Shown here in pieces: positions 43,829-54,608 of a stretch of DNA of 64,000 nt. The position numbers and the translations under genes were made by a program. The stretch comes from Ganoderma boninense. Lineage: Eukaryota; Basidiomycota; Agaricomycetes; Polyporales; Polyporaceae. The notes below the pieces were generated by a model. It saw only the letters and a list, made by a program, of their open reading frames with translations, did no database searches and was not told where the DNA came from. The number at the start of each line of letters is the position of its first letter. Position 1 is the stretch's first letter. The stretch spans positions 134,519 to 198,518 of the forward strand of contig PJEW03000013.1 in assembly GCA_002900995.3 (NCBI GenBank), in the 5' to 3' direction.

Positions 43829-43891
43829 CGCACCCTCGCACCTCGCACCTCGCACCCTCGCACCTCGCACCCTCGCACCTCGCACCTCGCC
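43829..43891. repeat. Simple tandem repeat of GCACCTC/GCACCCTC
   Basis: About eight imperfect units of 7-8 bp in 63 bp. The surrounding 43264-44554 holds no supported gene; an AATAAA-like CAATAAAAGG lies near 44283. Confidence 0.9.
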
Positions 43892-44554
43892 ACGTCGTCC
43901 GCGTCTTGACTCCGCCTTCGAGTCATCTGTGACCTATCCCACCGCCTCCATCTTCGGGCCGCTGAGTGCAGTGGTTGACTACTGAGGTACGTCCTACCAA
44001 GAACTCTCCCCGCCGTCGTATGTTCCATACACTCTACAACCTTTTGCCTCCTCCCATGATAGCGTTGCTTATCCTGCAGTCTTGTCGCCGGCATGGCACA
44101 TTTCACGGTCTCGCGCATGCCCCCTCTCTGCCCACTGGGCAGACCCGCCCCTTCCCTGGTTGACCTGGCGTGCCCTCGGAATTTAGTGGTCTTGTGTCTG
44201 TTCGGTTGGCATAGCATTCGTGGACTTGACGTAGCCTCCAGTAGCCGCTCCTTTGCATTTGTTGTATTACCGTCAGTCCGGTCAATAAAAGGTTGCATAC
44301 TTTGGTTACATTTATAGATTGTGATTTCATCGTTATTACATTGGTTTAATGTTGGATTGAACATCAAGATAATTGTATTCACAACGAGGACTAGTACAGA
44401 GGGCTACACATTGACATTCAAGAACTTCTGGGCCAACAAGATGAACTTTTACTAAGACGCAGTAAGCCTCGCGCGTTTGCAGCTGCGAGAAAGTTAGGGG
44501 GTGCGTATGTACCCTTGGACTTAAAACCTTGCCTGGGACCCGGCTCGTCACCAA

Positions 44555-45679
44555 CTACTTCTCCGCTGAGGCAGGGACCTTCTTCCGCTGACGAGCCCTT
44601 GTCTTCGCAGGCGGGGACCTGACCCATCCATCATCTGGAAGACGCAGGGCACGTCGATCACGCTGAGGACGGCTGTTGGCCACCGTGAGGACATCCGTGT
44701 CAACCGAGGCGGCGATTGGAAGGGTAGCTGTGCTAGTCGAGTCGGCGGCATCGTTCGGGATTGGCTGATTCACAGCCGAGTCCGTGATGTCGTCGAAAAT
44801 CTTTCGAGAAGTTAAAGGTTCAGCGGATGTGGGAGCCTCACACCCAAGTACGGAAGGCGGGGCTATGGCGGGAACACTGTGCGGCATGGACACGGGCTCG
44901 GTGGGTAGATGGAGACCGCTGGGTGTCGGAGGTGGCGGGCTGGTGAGAAGATTGGTGCTTGGAGACGCAGGGTTTCCGAGTGCAGGCTCAGGCAAGGGGA
45001 TAGCAACTGCAGGTGGCGGTGGCATGTAGGCCTCGGACCCCACGATGTTAGCAAAGGGAATGGAAGGATTAGCAAGGTCCGGGATGGGCGGCATGAAAAG
45101 CACATCAACGGCGACGCCCGAGAAATCAGCCGTCATGAACAGATTGGACAGTGCTTCTTCCGGGAAGCGGAAAAGAGGACCGCTGAACGTTGAACTCTTG
45201 GAGCAAGGGCGTGAGCCGCCGCCCTTGATTAACGTTTTAACCATGGCAAGGGGGTCGTTTAAGATCTGGGGCATCACAGGGAATGGTGCGAAGGCTGCAT
45301 CTTGAGCCTCCAGACCGTCTGGACCATTGGTAGCAGGTGTTTCGGGGATGGATGGTGAAACCTGAGCAGGGATCAAATCGGAAGGGGGATCAATCGGGGA
45401 AGAAGCTTCGCCCTCGCAGGACATCGGGTCGTCGAGGGAAACGGCGGTGTTTACAGCGGTTTGCAAAACGATAGACGTCCTCCGAAAAAACTCGTTCAGG
45501 TCGGCTAGCTTGCCGACGCTGATGCCACCTCCAGAAGCTCGGCATAACCCGTGCCGAGGAAGGCCGAGGAGCATGGCAGCGAGAGCGCGACGCGTCGCGC
45601 CATCCGCGCGAGTGGACCTTCCACCTTTGCAGGTGGAAGGGTGTGGTGCGCGAGTGTCAAAAATGCGATAGTTTGCCAT
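44555..45679 (-). CDS. Hypothetical proline-rich protein with basic C-terminus
   Basis: Single open frame of 374 codons from ATG at 45679 (MANYRIFDTRAPH). The protein is largely disordered: Pro/Ser/Ala-rich with runs such as PPPPAVAIPLPEPALG and SPPPPTPSGLHLP, a central more ordered part around LFRFPEEALSNLF, and a basic tail (PQRDRRALRLPDDGWVRSPPAKTRARQRKK) resembling a nuclear localisation signal. No domain known to me. The start may lie upstream in another exon. A plus-strand shadow frame is less protein-like. Moderate confidence that it is a real gene because of length and tail composition. Confidence 0.5.
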   Translation of the reverse strand: MANYRIFDTRAPHPSTCKGGRSTRADGATRRALAAMLLGLPRHGLCRASGGGISVGKLADLNEFFRRTSIVLQTAVNTAVSLDDPMSCEGEASSPIDPPSDLIPAQVSPSIPETPATNGPDGLEAQDAAFAPFPVMPQILNDPLAMVKTLIKGGGSRPCSKSSTFSGPLFRFPEEALSNLFMTADFSGVAVDVLFMPPIPDLANPSIPFANIVGSEAYMPPPPAVAIPLPEPALGNPASPSTNLLTSPPPPTPSGLHLPTEPVSMPHSVPAIAPPSVLGCEAPTSAEPLTSRKIFDDITDSAVNQPIPNDAADSTSTATLPIAASVDTDVLTVANSRPQRDRRALRLPDDGWVRSPPAKTRARQRKKVPASAEK

Positions 45680-46645
45680 AGCGCAACTATTTCTACTCTA
45701 CGCGCAGTGATAGCAGTGTCGCGCCTCTTGAGGCCTGGTCCCCGGTCGTGTATGTAGCTGCGCGAGCCGGCCGTCGAGGGCGCGCTTCCGGGCCGTCCAG
45801 TGAATCGCGAGCGCGGCCAGTCCTGCCGGAGAAGGCGGCCGCCCATCCACTGCACACAAGCCGCGAGCGCGGGGTATGCAGGACCCGGGAAGTACAGGCA
45901 AGGGCTGATGCAACCTGCGCATCCTGGAATGCTAGATAGGTGGGGAAGGGACGTACACGGGGGTGGTACAGGGCCCGCGAATCCGCTGTAGGCGGCAAGC
46001 GGCGGCGCAATGCTGGTCCTGTGGGCAGCTGGGGGAGCGAATTGCTAGGTAGGAGTGGGTATGGTAGTATGCAGCAGCTGGGACGTCTGGACGGCCGGCA
46101 CGGGGAGTTGAATGCAGGACGCAGGGTGGGGAGCTGTTGCTTGCTACTAGGGGCCACGCCGGGGCTGATAACAGGGTGAGGGGGGAATGTCAGGAATACG
46201 CCAGGACAGGCAGTAACCCGGCCACGGTGGAAAAAAATGTTCGTACATACCTGGCTTGCGGACCCCAGCATCCGCCCCCCCCCTCTTTCCCACTCCATTC
46301 CGCTCTTGCATGGCGACGCTGCTTCCGTACGGAGCTAGGGGAGCAAGAAACCGGTGTGTGCAGGGGAGGGAAAGAGTGCGTGCCCTGTTGGGGGGACGGA
46401 ACGGGCGCGGTCTAGTGGGAATGCCCGGCCACGTGTCATACTCGCTGCAGCAATAGTGCGGGGGCCACCGGGCAGCCAAGTGGGACCCCACTACCAGCCA
46501 GCAGCTCGTACGGGAACGCGAGGGGGCCAGCCTGCCAGCTGCCACCACACGGTTGAGGTTGAAGGCCAGTACTCAATACTGGCCGCGGGTCGAGAGGCGA
46601 CCGTACCTTAGCTTACATAACACGGGCAGCAGGGTCAACCCCGGG
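45680..46645. other. No gene recognised
   Basis: GC-rich sequence with many short overlapping open frames on both strands but none protein-like. A short hairpin GGCCAGTA/TACTGGCC with a 5-nt loop lies at about 46563-46583. Confidence 0.5.
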
Positions 46646-46782
46646 TAAGATTGGGCTCATCCACGATTCACCACTTCGCCTAAACGTGACTGATCGTGAC
46701 ATCACGGTGGCACACCGTTACTCGAGGACTTATTCAAGCGCTAGCCCAGATAACTGAGCGCTTCCACGCGACATGACTTTCT

Positions 46783-46987
46783 TGTAACGGCCCCCGTTAC
46801 GCTCGCCGTGACTCTATGATCCGGTCACGTTAGATTAGTCGGCTACGATACATTCAGTCTCTCTTCGACGAACCAACACAGGTCTCGGGCTGGCATTGCT
46901 GCCCCCTCGTTGTACTTGCCTTCTGCACCTCGAATATAGCTTGGTTTCGTCTCGTCTCGACCTCGCGGCGGCAGGCTGCCCGTTACA
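46783..46987 (+). mobile_element. Short solo LTR or TRIM-like element (205 bp)
   Basis: Ends TGTAACGG and CCGTTACA with a perfect 5-bp duplication TTTCT (46778-46782 and 46988-46992). Its first 18 bases include a perfect GTAACGG/CCGTTAC hairpin. The end motif equals that of Gypsy 2, but the interior is unrelated. Confidence 0.85.
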
Positions 46988-47203
46988 TTTCTGAAGGTTT
47001 GGCGACATGTTTTGGACCCAAATTGTTTGCCAGTCATCCCCCAGCCTCGACTAGTATAGCTCTACTGCGACACCGGAGGTTGAGATCTAAGCAAGAGTTG
47101 CGTGTTACTTTTCCCGGTCCTTCAAGGCACTGTGCCCCCACCGAGCGCACGAAGGGCGTGATCTCGCCAAGGGGGCGCCTACGTCGCTAAGGTGGACTTG
47201 TAC

Positions 47204-47339
47204 TTGTAAATCTATCTACATTTAGAGGTGTCGCCGTTAGCCAAAAGTACGACCTATATGTCCTCAGAATAGAGCACATCTATCAATTATAGTTCGTTTC
47301 TCATTCCGAGCCCCCTGTGAATTCTAGATAGATTTACAA
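47204..47339. mobile_element. MITE of 136 bp
   Basis: 15-bp perfect inverted repeats TTGTAAATCTATCTA at both ends, no coding. Target duplication not resolved. Confidence 0.55.
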
Positions 47340-47538
47340 CGGTCAGTCACGGTCCCCGGCGCTCAAATAGGCGAAGTGGTGAATCGTGGATGAGCCCAAT
47401 CTTAGATCCTGCTGCTTCTGGCAGCCACATTCCCGGCTAGTGCGCCCTCGTCAAGCAACAAAGTAGGTGCGCAATCTCAAGGGTGCAGAGAGGTATAATG
47501 ACCCATGTTGTGGAGCAGCGGCCCTTAAATAGCTCTCA

Positions 47539-49743
47539 ATGGCTCGCAAGAGAACCGCCCACGCAAAGGCTACCCGCGCCAGTTCTTTGTATACCCTAGT
47601 GCAAAAACTGGCGCAGAAAGATGAGGCGGTTGCATTGGTTCGCTCAGCAGCCAGTGAACAGAGCCGCCTCCTATTTGTCAACGCCGCTCTAGCATTAGCC
47701 ACCGAACTACGTCTTCACGGCCGTCCCAAGGCTAGCGCCCTGTTCGCCGAGATCGCCAGGCTGGTGGTGCATAATCCAGGCCAGTGTCCACCTGTCTTCT
47801 GTGCAGCTGTTCAAGCATACCAGGACGACCGCCAGCAAAAGCGAAAGCTACACCGGTATCTCACTAACAGGCTTGGTCTGGACCGCTCTACTGGACAGTC
47901 CACGCTACAAAATCTTTCCAAATATTCGCTCCCCCTCCTGGCCCATCCATACCCCCCACTCGGCCACTTCGTGAGTGAAAGTCCTGAGATCGCTACGAAA
48001 TGGGAGCAACGTCTTCTCCGGGATCCTCTTCCAGATCCAAGGCAGGCACGGCGTCCGATCCACAACCTCGATCCCGGTGAACTCCGCCTCGAAGTACCTC
48101 CTGGCGAGAGTTGCATCATCTACGATGGCAGTGATGGCTCGATTGTGGCGGTTGTCCTTCGTGGCATCGTGCAGGAAGATGATGAGTTGCAGAAGGACTT
48201 TTTGTCGTGGACAGTGGAGACGATGCAGAACGGTACCGCGGGTCGGCGGTCAATCAGGGTGGGCACTTAATCTTAAGTATAGCCACATCCCAGTAGTTTT
48301 GATGCTCCCATCGTTAGAAGGAAGACCCTGGCAAGATGATACAGACGGGGTACTCAGCTGGACAGCGCTCGAAACCGGCCTTCGACTGGGTGCGTAACCT
48401 CGAGCGCAAGAACGAATTGACACCCGAATTTCTCGCCTCTGCCGATTATCAAACGAGCTGTCTTTTTGCCCTTGGATGGAACATCTGCCGCGCTCAAATG
48501 CCGAAGAGCTCACAGGATCCCGCAGTCGACTCTTCTTCCCCACTTCCTTACTATACTAGCAGTGCCATGGTATGCGTGACTCGCTTTGTATTTTCCGTCC
48601 GTCTCGGATCCCTCGGTTTTTCTGCATTGCGGGCACTCCGAGTCGCCCGCTCTAGGGACGGGGGAGTTCTGACGTACGGCGGGGCAACCGTAGTACGTAC
48701 TCCTGACCGCGGCAAGAGGCATCACCCAGGGGCGCAAGCGCACCCAGAAGGGCGGCAGGTTTATAACCCGTTTCCTTGCCTTCAATGGCCGGGAGAGGGC
48801 GGCTGTCCGCAATGCAGTTCTTTCCGTTGCCCTGCCCCTCTCGTAATTACTTATATACCCACCACCTCCTGCACACCTTGCACCTCCCCTCCCCGCGCTA
48901 CGCGTGCCCCCAGCACCGTCGTTAACGCACCTCCCCCCTTGGAATCCCCCTAGATTCGCATGGGCCTCCAGGCCCCCAGGTAGCGTCGACTTTGATTCAA
49001 CCATCGTAGTATACAACTGTACATAGAGCCTACCATGAGGCACGGCCTCGCAGGGCAATAAACGGGATCTAGAAAGAAAGAAAGAAAGAAATGCCGAAGA
49101 ACATTATTGATGGATGGGTGGAATGGCTGAACCATTCGAGACTGCCACGCATGGATGCAGGAATCCGTACAGCTGATAAATGTGGCGATTATGGCATCCG
49201 CATTGGGGAGGATATCATCACCTTTCACAACGCCGAGCTTGCACCTCCGACTGGACTTTTAAACCAGAATTATGCAAGGTTTGTACACTTTTCTAGGAGT
49301 TGAGTATATTCACTAAGCGGTATCACACCAGGGCAATACACTTCGAGCGCCTGCCCCACCCCTATGCTGCCCAGTGGATTCTTAGCCGTTCACATTCAGC
49401 CGACCAAGGTGGCCATTTCTATATCGCCTCGTATGGTGTAAGGATCATTCTCGCCACCGACACTCTGATTTTGTGGCGTCCAAAAGATTCCCATGGGACA
49501 AGTCTCGCCAACTATTCCCCCCTTGACCCATCTCCACCATTCCAGCAACTCGGCATCGCCTTCGACACCCCTCCACGGCTAAACAATGTATATCAACGCT
49601 ACGCTGACTCGCTCCCACCTGCAGGTCCGCTGGCACAGCCCACCCCGTTTGGCAAGCGTTGGACTGCCGCAGACGAGGCCTCTAGGGCAGCAGCGGAGTT
49701 ATTTGTCGAGGAGATGGTGAAGGGTATAGTCGAAGAGCTATGA
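47539..49743 (+). pseudogene. Hypothetical spliced protein (499 aa) interrupted by a retroposon
   Basis: Exon 1 47539-48258, intron 48259-48317 (59 nt), exon 2 48318 onward, intron 49279-49331 (53 nt), last exon 49332-49743. If the SINE-like insert and one target copy are removed, the frame is continuous for 499 codons. The N-terminus is basic (MARKRTAHAKATRASS). The C-terminal domain carries FHNAELAPPTGLLNQNYAR, GGHFYIASYGVRI and WRPKDSHGTSL. The spaced His residues and beta-rich pattern hint at a cupin/2-oxoglutarate-oxygenase-like fold, but this is weak inference. With the insert present, translation stops at 48953. Confidence 0.65.
48508..49088 (+). mobile_element. SINE-like non-LTR retroposon (581 bp) with 12-bp target duplication
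   Basis: Flanked by exact copies of AAATGCCGAAGA at 48496-48507 and 49089-49100. The 3' end is a (GAAA)n tail preceded by GCAATAAACGGG, which contains a polyadenylation-like AATAAA. Variable-length duplication plus a simple-repeat tail is the signature of target-primed reverse transcription. GCAGTCGACTC near 48523 resembles a pol III B box with mismatches; no A box was found, so it may be a 5'-truncated SINE, a LINE tail or a retroposed transcript. Confidence 0.8.
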
Positions 49744-50694
49744 TTGAAATCTGTACTTCGAGAACCTTCGATAGCAAGGAGTAGTACAGATAGAGAGGGG
49801 ATGGGTGTAAAAACGACATGCCAGGCTAGTGCTAGGCACGTCTCATAGTACCCCGTGGTAGCCAGGGGTTGCAGCGTTGATGGGCCTCTAGCGGTGAGTA
49901 CAGGTCCACAAGCAGCGCGTGTGGGCCAGAAGTCTTTCGGAGTGGTAGCATGGGCTGAGGGGCTCATGTGGTCCTCGGGAGTGGCGAAACGGGAGACTGT
50001 GAGCTGTAGGAGGCTTGCCGCGGAGGCCCAGAGGCTTCGACAGGTGTCACGGAGGGTCAAGCGTGTTGGCCACCGTACGGCGGTACTGTATAACGGTGAC
50101 CGCCGGCGTGCAGGAGAAGCGGACGAAATTAGTCCTTGGGGAAGGGGAACAGAGACGGCCGGAGGAGCATACGTGCGTCGTGCTTGTGTGGTGGGTGGCT
50201 GCGTACGGATAGCTGTGCGGACGGCGCGGGATGTACGAAGGCTGGTAAGGCTCGTCGCTAGAAGCAGCCGACACTTGCGCGCACCCGGGAAAGATGGCTT
50301 GTAGCTTGGGATTTGGGCGGGCTTCGAGTCATATGCGGCAGTCGAATACGATGGGTTTGCATAGGCGGAGCGTTCTGTGCCGTGGCAGCTGTAGTGTATG
50401 TCGAGACAGTTGTGCTGGTAGCGGGAGAGTACGTTGAGGTTGTGGCCGGGGTATGTTCTGAAGTGGATAGGTCTGCTGAGGCGTGTGGCCAGTTCCTGCT
50501 GCTCGAAAATCCAAGGCGCCCGTTGACCCTCGGCCCGCTTGCCTCATGATCGGCAACCCCTGACCTCCACGAGTCCGGCGTTTCCCGTCTCCCCACTACA
50601 AACACAACAAAGCCGACCTTGTTCTCCCTCCCCTCCTGCCTGGTGACCATTCTCACCCTGGGCCTCTCTCCGAAGGTGAGCACCAGCACCATCC
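49744..50694. other. No gene recognised
   Basis: Several open frames exist on both strands (for example 49855-50304 plus and 50258-50905 minus), but they overlap one another and lack recognisable protein features. Confidence 0.5.
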
Positions 50695-50913
50695 ATGGGC
50701 AACTGCGTGTCCAACCAGGAAGCGGCAATTGACGCCTGTACAGTGTACGCACCCGCTCTAGCCTTCTCTCCCACCTTCCCCGCCCACCCGTGCCCTCGAC
50801 TGCCTCTGGCGGCATCGTCCTCCCCTTCTCCACCCTCACCAACACCCTTCGACCACCACGACTCTCACAAGCACCAGCACCATCCATAGGCAACTGCGTG
50901 TTCAACTAGGACT
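50679..50913 (+). repeat. Duplicated start region of the G-alpha pseudogene
   Basis: A 42-bp segment containing the start (AGCACCAGCACCATCCAT then GGCAACTGCG) occurs at 50679-50720 and 50872-50913. The second copy differs by three transitions: ATG to ATA, a C to T, and a CAG to TAG. The rest of the gene is attached to the second copy. Confidence 0.85.
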
Positions 50914-53213
50914 GCGAGGCGCAGATACACTCGCAGGAGATAGACAGGCAGCTCGAGGAGGAGTCCCGCTGGCTGAAGAAGGAGTTCAAGATCCTTTTCC
51001 TGGGCTCTGGCGAGCCGGGCAAGAGCACGATCGTCAAGCAGATGAAGATCATCCACCAGAACGGCTACACGCCCGGGGAGCGCATGGTCCACCGCCAGAT
51101 GATATAGAAGAACCTCCTCGACCCGGCCCACCACATCAACACCACCATGCGCAAGTCCGGCATGGACTGCGATACCTCGCCAACCTCGCACGCCCCGAGA
51201 AGATCCTTGACTACGCCGTCAACTCCTCCCCCACCTTCTGTACTCCGTAGCCCAGGCGATCTTCGACCTCTGGAAGGACCCCATCATCCCCAAGATTATG
51301 GACCACAGTAGCGAGTTCCACTTGATGGACAGTACAAGCTAGTGAGTTCTCCTCTTTCCGCTCCTTGCTTCCCCTCGACCGGCCCTGCCACGGTCTGTGG
51401 ACCAGCGTCCTTCAAATCTGTCTCCCCCATTCTGTACGCCCCGCACGGTCTGGGCGCCTAACATCACTTGCGCGTTGGGGCGATTCGGCGGAGAAGGCGC
51501 TGTGCAGGGTAGGTCAGAGGTGCCTGGCTAACCTGCGATGCTTTCCTTCCCTCCTCTAGTTTCTTCACCGAGGCGCTTCGACCAAGACGGACGTGCTGCG
51601 GGCACGAGCGACAAGTTGAGGGATCATCGAGACGCGGTTTTCACTAGGGCCATTAACGTGAGTCTTCTTCTTTCATTGTTATCGCGCGGGGTGCGCAGCG
51701 CCCGTCCGTCTGCCTCTGTCAGATGGGTCCCTGTGATCGCTGCTCGGGGGCATTGTGTGTGCCAGCTCGTGCGTCCCTCTGTGCGTTCGTGCGTTTGCTG
51801 ATGAGATGGCCGATGCACAGAATACACATGTTCGACGTGGGCGGGCAGCGGTCGGAAGGGTGGAAGTGGATACATTGCTTCGAGAGCGTGACGAGCATCA
51901 TCTTCTCCACGACGCTGAGCGAGGACGGTCAAGTGCTACTCAAGGATCGGAATCAGGTACGTCTCCCTTCCCGCCGTTCCCGATCAGTTCGTCACCACCT
52001 GGAGCTGGGTTGTTAACCTTTCCCTCAGCGTTTTGCATCTGCGCTCTACTTCGCCTGCGTATCGCTCCCGCGCAGAAACGGATGGTGGAGTCGCTCATCC
52101 TGTTCTAGCCGGTCATCAATTCACGATGCTTCTTCGGACATCAATCATCCTATTCCTGAACAACATCGACGTATTCAAGAGCAAGCTGCCAAAAGTGCCT
52201 CTAGAGCGGTACTTCCCTGAGTACATGGGCGGGTTCGACATTGAAAAGGCAGCGAAGTGCATCCTGTGGCGGTCCATGCAGACAAACGGGGCGCGGCTGG
52301 GTGTATACCCGCAGTGAGTGTCTACATGGTGATGGGTGTGGTACCGCGCTGAGCGGGAAACCACGCACCTTGAGCCCGATCCGACGACCTCGAGCCAGCC
52401 TGCACGCCGATCCCCCCATTCCTGTGACCTCCCCTTTCTTTTATTTTCTTACCTCTTTCTATTCCTTTCCGTATGCCGGCTTTGTCGTGGCCTGTAGCAG
52501 AGTAGTTAGTAGCGTTCAGTAGCACCGTGCCCGAGCCCCCGCGCCGTACTTAGACACAGCCACACGCTCTCGCGATCGGTTAGCTCCGTCTCGAGCCGGA
52601 CAGTTTTCATGCATCTTCATCCCCGACCATCATCCTCGCCGCATCCCCACCTTACTAGTTCTCGGTTCTCATGTATCTTCGTCTACCTCGGCCTCTTAGG
52701 CGCCTCTAATCCGAGTCTTTCTCTCCATCTCGACCTCGATTCGACCGCCTGCGCGACTCCGACCGCGACCCCTCGACCTGCGACTTTCCCCTTCTATTCT
52801 TGACCTCGTCGCTCAGTTTCCGACCTCAGCACACGTCTCTCGACCATCGACTTTCGCTTTTCTCCTTATATTCCGTCGCCTCTCGGCTCGCACCACACTC
52901 GCACTCCGTACACGGCCAGACCCGGTCTGCACCACCACTGTTACACACTCTTTCCACCACCACTCCCTCTGCACCCACTCCCCTTGCCGGCACGCTCGAC
53001 GGACCATCGCACCTTCAGACTTCCGCACTCACGGAGAGTGTTGAGGTCTATCAATGGTTGTCTTCGCCTTCGGCTTTTTCATTTACTCGGGGAGGCTGAG
53101 CACATCGTCTTTGTGTTCACAGCCTAACACAGGCGACGGATACGGCGAATATTCGGCTCATCTTCGCGGCGGTGAAGGAGACGAATGCACTAAAGGACTT
53201 GGTCATCCTCTGA
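50695..53213 (+). pseudogene. Heterotrimeric G-protein alpha subunit pseudogene
   Basis: Order of family motifs is kept. The N-terminus is MGNCVSNQ (myristoylation-type). The block from about 50915 reads [16 protein letters not shown] and leads to the P-loop GSGEPGKST at 51003-51029 (canonical GESGKST, Ser to Pro). Next come a DVLRARA-like remnant near 51590, switch [10 protein letters not shown] near 51834, NNID near 52159 (canonical NKID), VPLERYFPEYMGG, and a separate last exon from 53124, LTQATDTANIRLIFAAVKET, ending in TGA at 53211. Stops at 51105-51107 and 52106-52108 and several frameshifts disable it. The gap 52318-53120 is far longer than a normal intron. A true alpha subunit would bind GTP at the plasma membrane. 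Confidence 0.88.
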
Positions 53214-53989
53214 CCCTGGCTCTGGCCGCAACGTCTCGTTTCGCGCGTCCCTGTCTTAGTGTTCTAAGTTCCTGGTCCCAGCGGGGGTGTCGATTGATGG
53301 TGGTTTTTAATGTAATGTCTGTTTTGTCCCTCCCCCCCTGAGTGGCAGTGCTGACTGTCCCTCTGCCTCCCTCTGCGCGCCGCCGTGCCAACCCACGCCC
53401 ATCCCCATCCTACCAACTTAGAGTCCTCGCATCGCATCTGCATCCACTCGTTCCCTTCAACGTCTGCGCCCATCTCAACCTCTGTACGCAATTCTGCATC
53501 GCACAGGCCTGCCTCTCGAGTCTCGCTCGCTGTCCATCCACCATCTACCGTCTACTGCCGTCGTCGCTTTTGTCTGTAGTCGCTTAACGCCCCCCGCCCC
53601 TTCCCTCACCCCTTCCTTCCCGCTCTGCATCGCCGTGACCACCGCCATCTCCTCCACTTTCCCATTGCCTTCTTCATCTTCACCTTCCTTCGTCGCTGGT
53701 TCCTCACCGCCTGCGGGGGTGCGCCTTTGTCTCTGTGCGTGCGCGCTAGTCGCCGGGTGCCGACGTAACTGCACCATGGCCATGCCTCTGCCTCTGCTTC
53801 CCCGCCGCTGTCACCGTCGCCATAGCCACGTCGGGCTCCTGCCGCGAGCCGATTGCCACCGTCGAGAAGGAGCTTGTTCGGTGGCTGAATTCCTCGCCGC
53901 CATAGTCGTCGATTGGCGTGGTGCGCATGATGCTGCATATGGGTAAGTCTCGAAACAAGCACCGAAAACAATATCAACTAACAGTAGCT
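53214..53989. other. No gene recognised
   Basis: CT-rich sequence with overlapping short frames on both strands. Nothing protein-like enough to support. Confidence 0.4.
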
Positions 53990-54608
53990 ATGCTTACAGG
54001 GTGAACTCGAACACCGACACGTAGAGCGTTTCTACGCACGAACGAACAAGGTCCAGTACACCATGCAAACGCTCGACGCCAACGCAAGCGCGCACTCCTC
54101 GAAGGCATGCGCCGACGCAATCAGACCTCTGCTCCATGGTGGGAGGGGAATCTCAACCGCGCGAACGTCAAGCGAGAGGCCGCGGAGGCCTTCGATCGCT
54201 GCTGACATGTAGCAGGAGACCGTTGATAGGATGACTGTCTCCCTCCCACCGCACCGTCCGCTCACTAAGTATGAGGTGTCGAAGTCCCAGCGCTCTCCCA
54301 TTAGGCTGTACACATGGTTAGCTGGCCACCGCAAGGACCCGGCGACGAAGGTGCTGAGCGCTTCATCCTTCGCATTTCGCTGGCTTACAGATGTTTATGG
54401 CAGGCATTCATTCCTCTGCTGCGGGAACATCTTCTTCAACGCATTGTGGGACCACCGACGGCGAGTACATCCCAGATGGTCTCGTACCCTACCGTCTGGG
54501 TACGTGACCAACCCCAGAGTGGGACCACGCGGCCCCGGCCGCGTGTGGTTTCGCCCCGTTCTTTCGGAGTGCAAGCTGGTGAACGTTAGACGCGGGACGG
54601 AGATCTGA
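53990..54608 (+). pseudogene. Fragment resembling proteins encoded near KDZ-type transposons
   Basis: From 54000 the plus strand encodes GELEHRHVERFYARTNK, close to a motif (roughly GELEHRRVKRFYARTNK) recurrent in large proteins of agaricomycete genomes, often within or beside KDZ-class DNA transposons (from memory, not searched). Further fragments in shifted frames follow, for example DPATK near 54345 and FIPLLREHLLQRIVG near 54410. A stop at about 54208 and frame changes make it a relic. Confidence 0.45.

Larger units (their letters stand above)
46646..47404. mobile_element. Non-autonomous TIR element (about 550 bp without nested insertion)
   Basis: Perfect 37-bp terminal inverted repeats at 46646-46682 and 47368-47404 (outer ends TAAGATTGGGCTCATCC...). 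Weaker matches continue on both sides (GCAGCAGG outside, CGTGACTGA inside). No coding capacity. Contains a solo LTR (46783-46987) and a small MITE (47204-47339). Confidence 0.8.

Noticed and set aside
43675..44382. 235-codon minus-strand open frame
   Set aside because: It includes the GCACCTC tandem repeat (reading VRGCEVRG) and has no protein-like features elsewhere.
46147..46548. 133-codon minus-strand and 92-codon plus-strand frames
   Set aside because: They overlap on both strands in GC-rich DNA, with no domain, start context or splice support.
50258..50905. 215-codon minus-strand frame over the G-alpha start
   Set aside because: It is antisense to the duplicated start region of the pseudogene and reads the duplication twice (QLPMDGAG and a variant), so it is a shadow.
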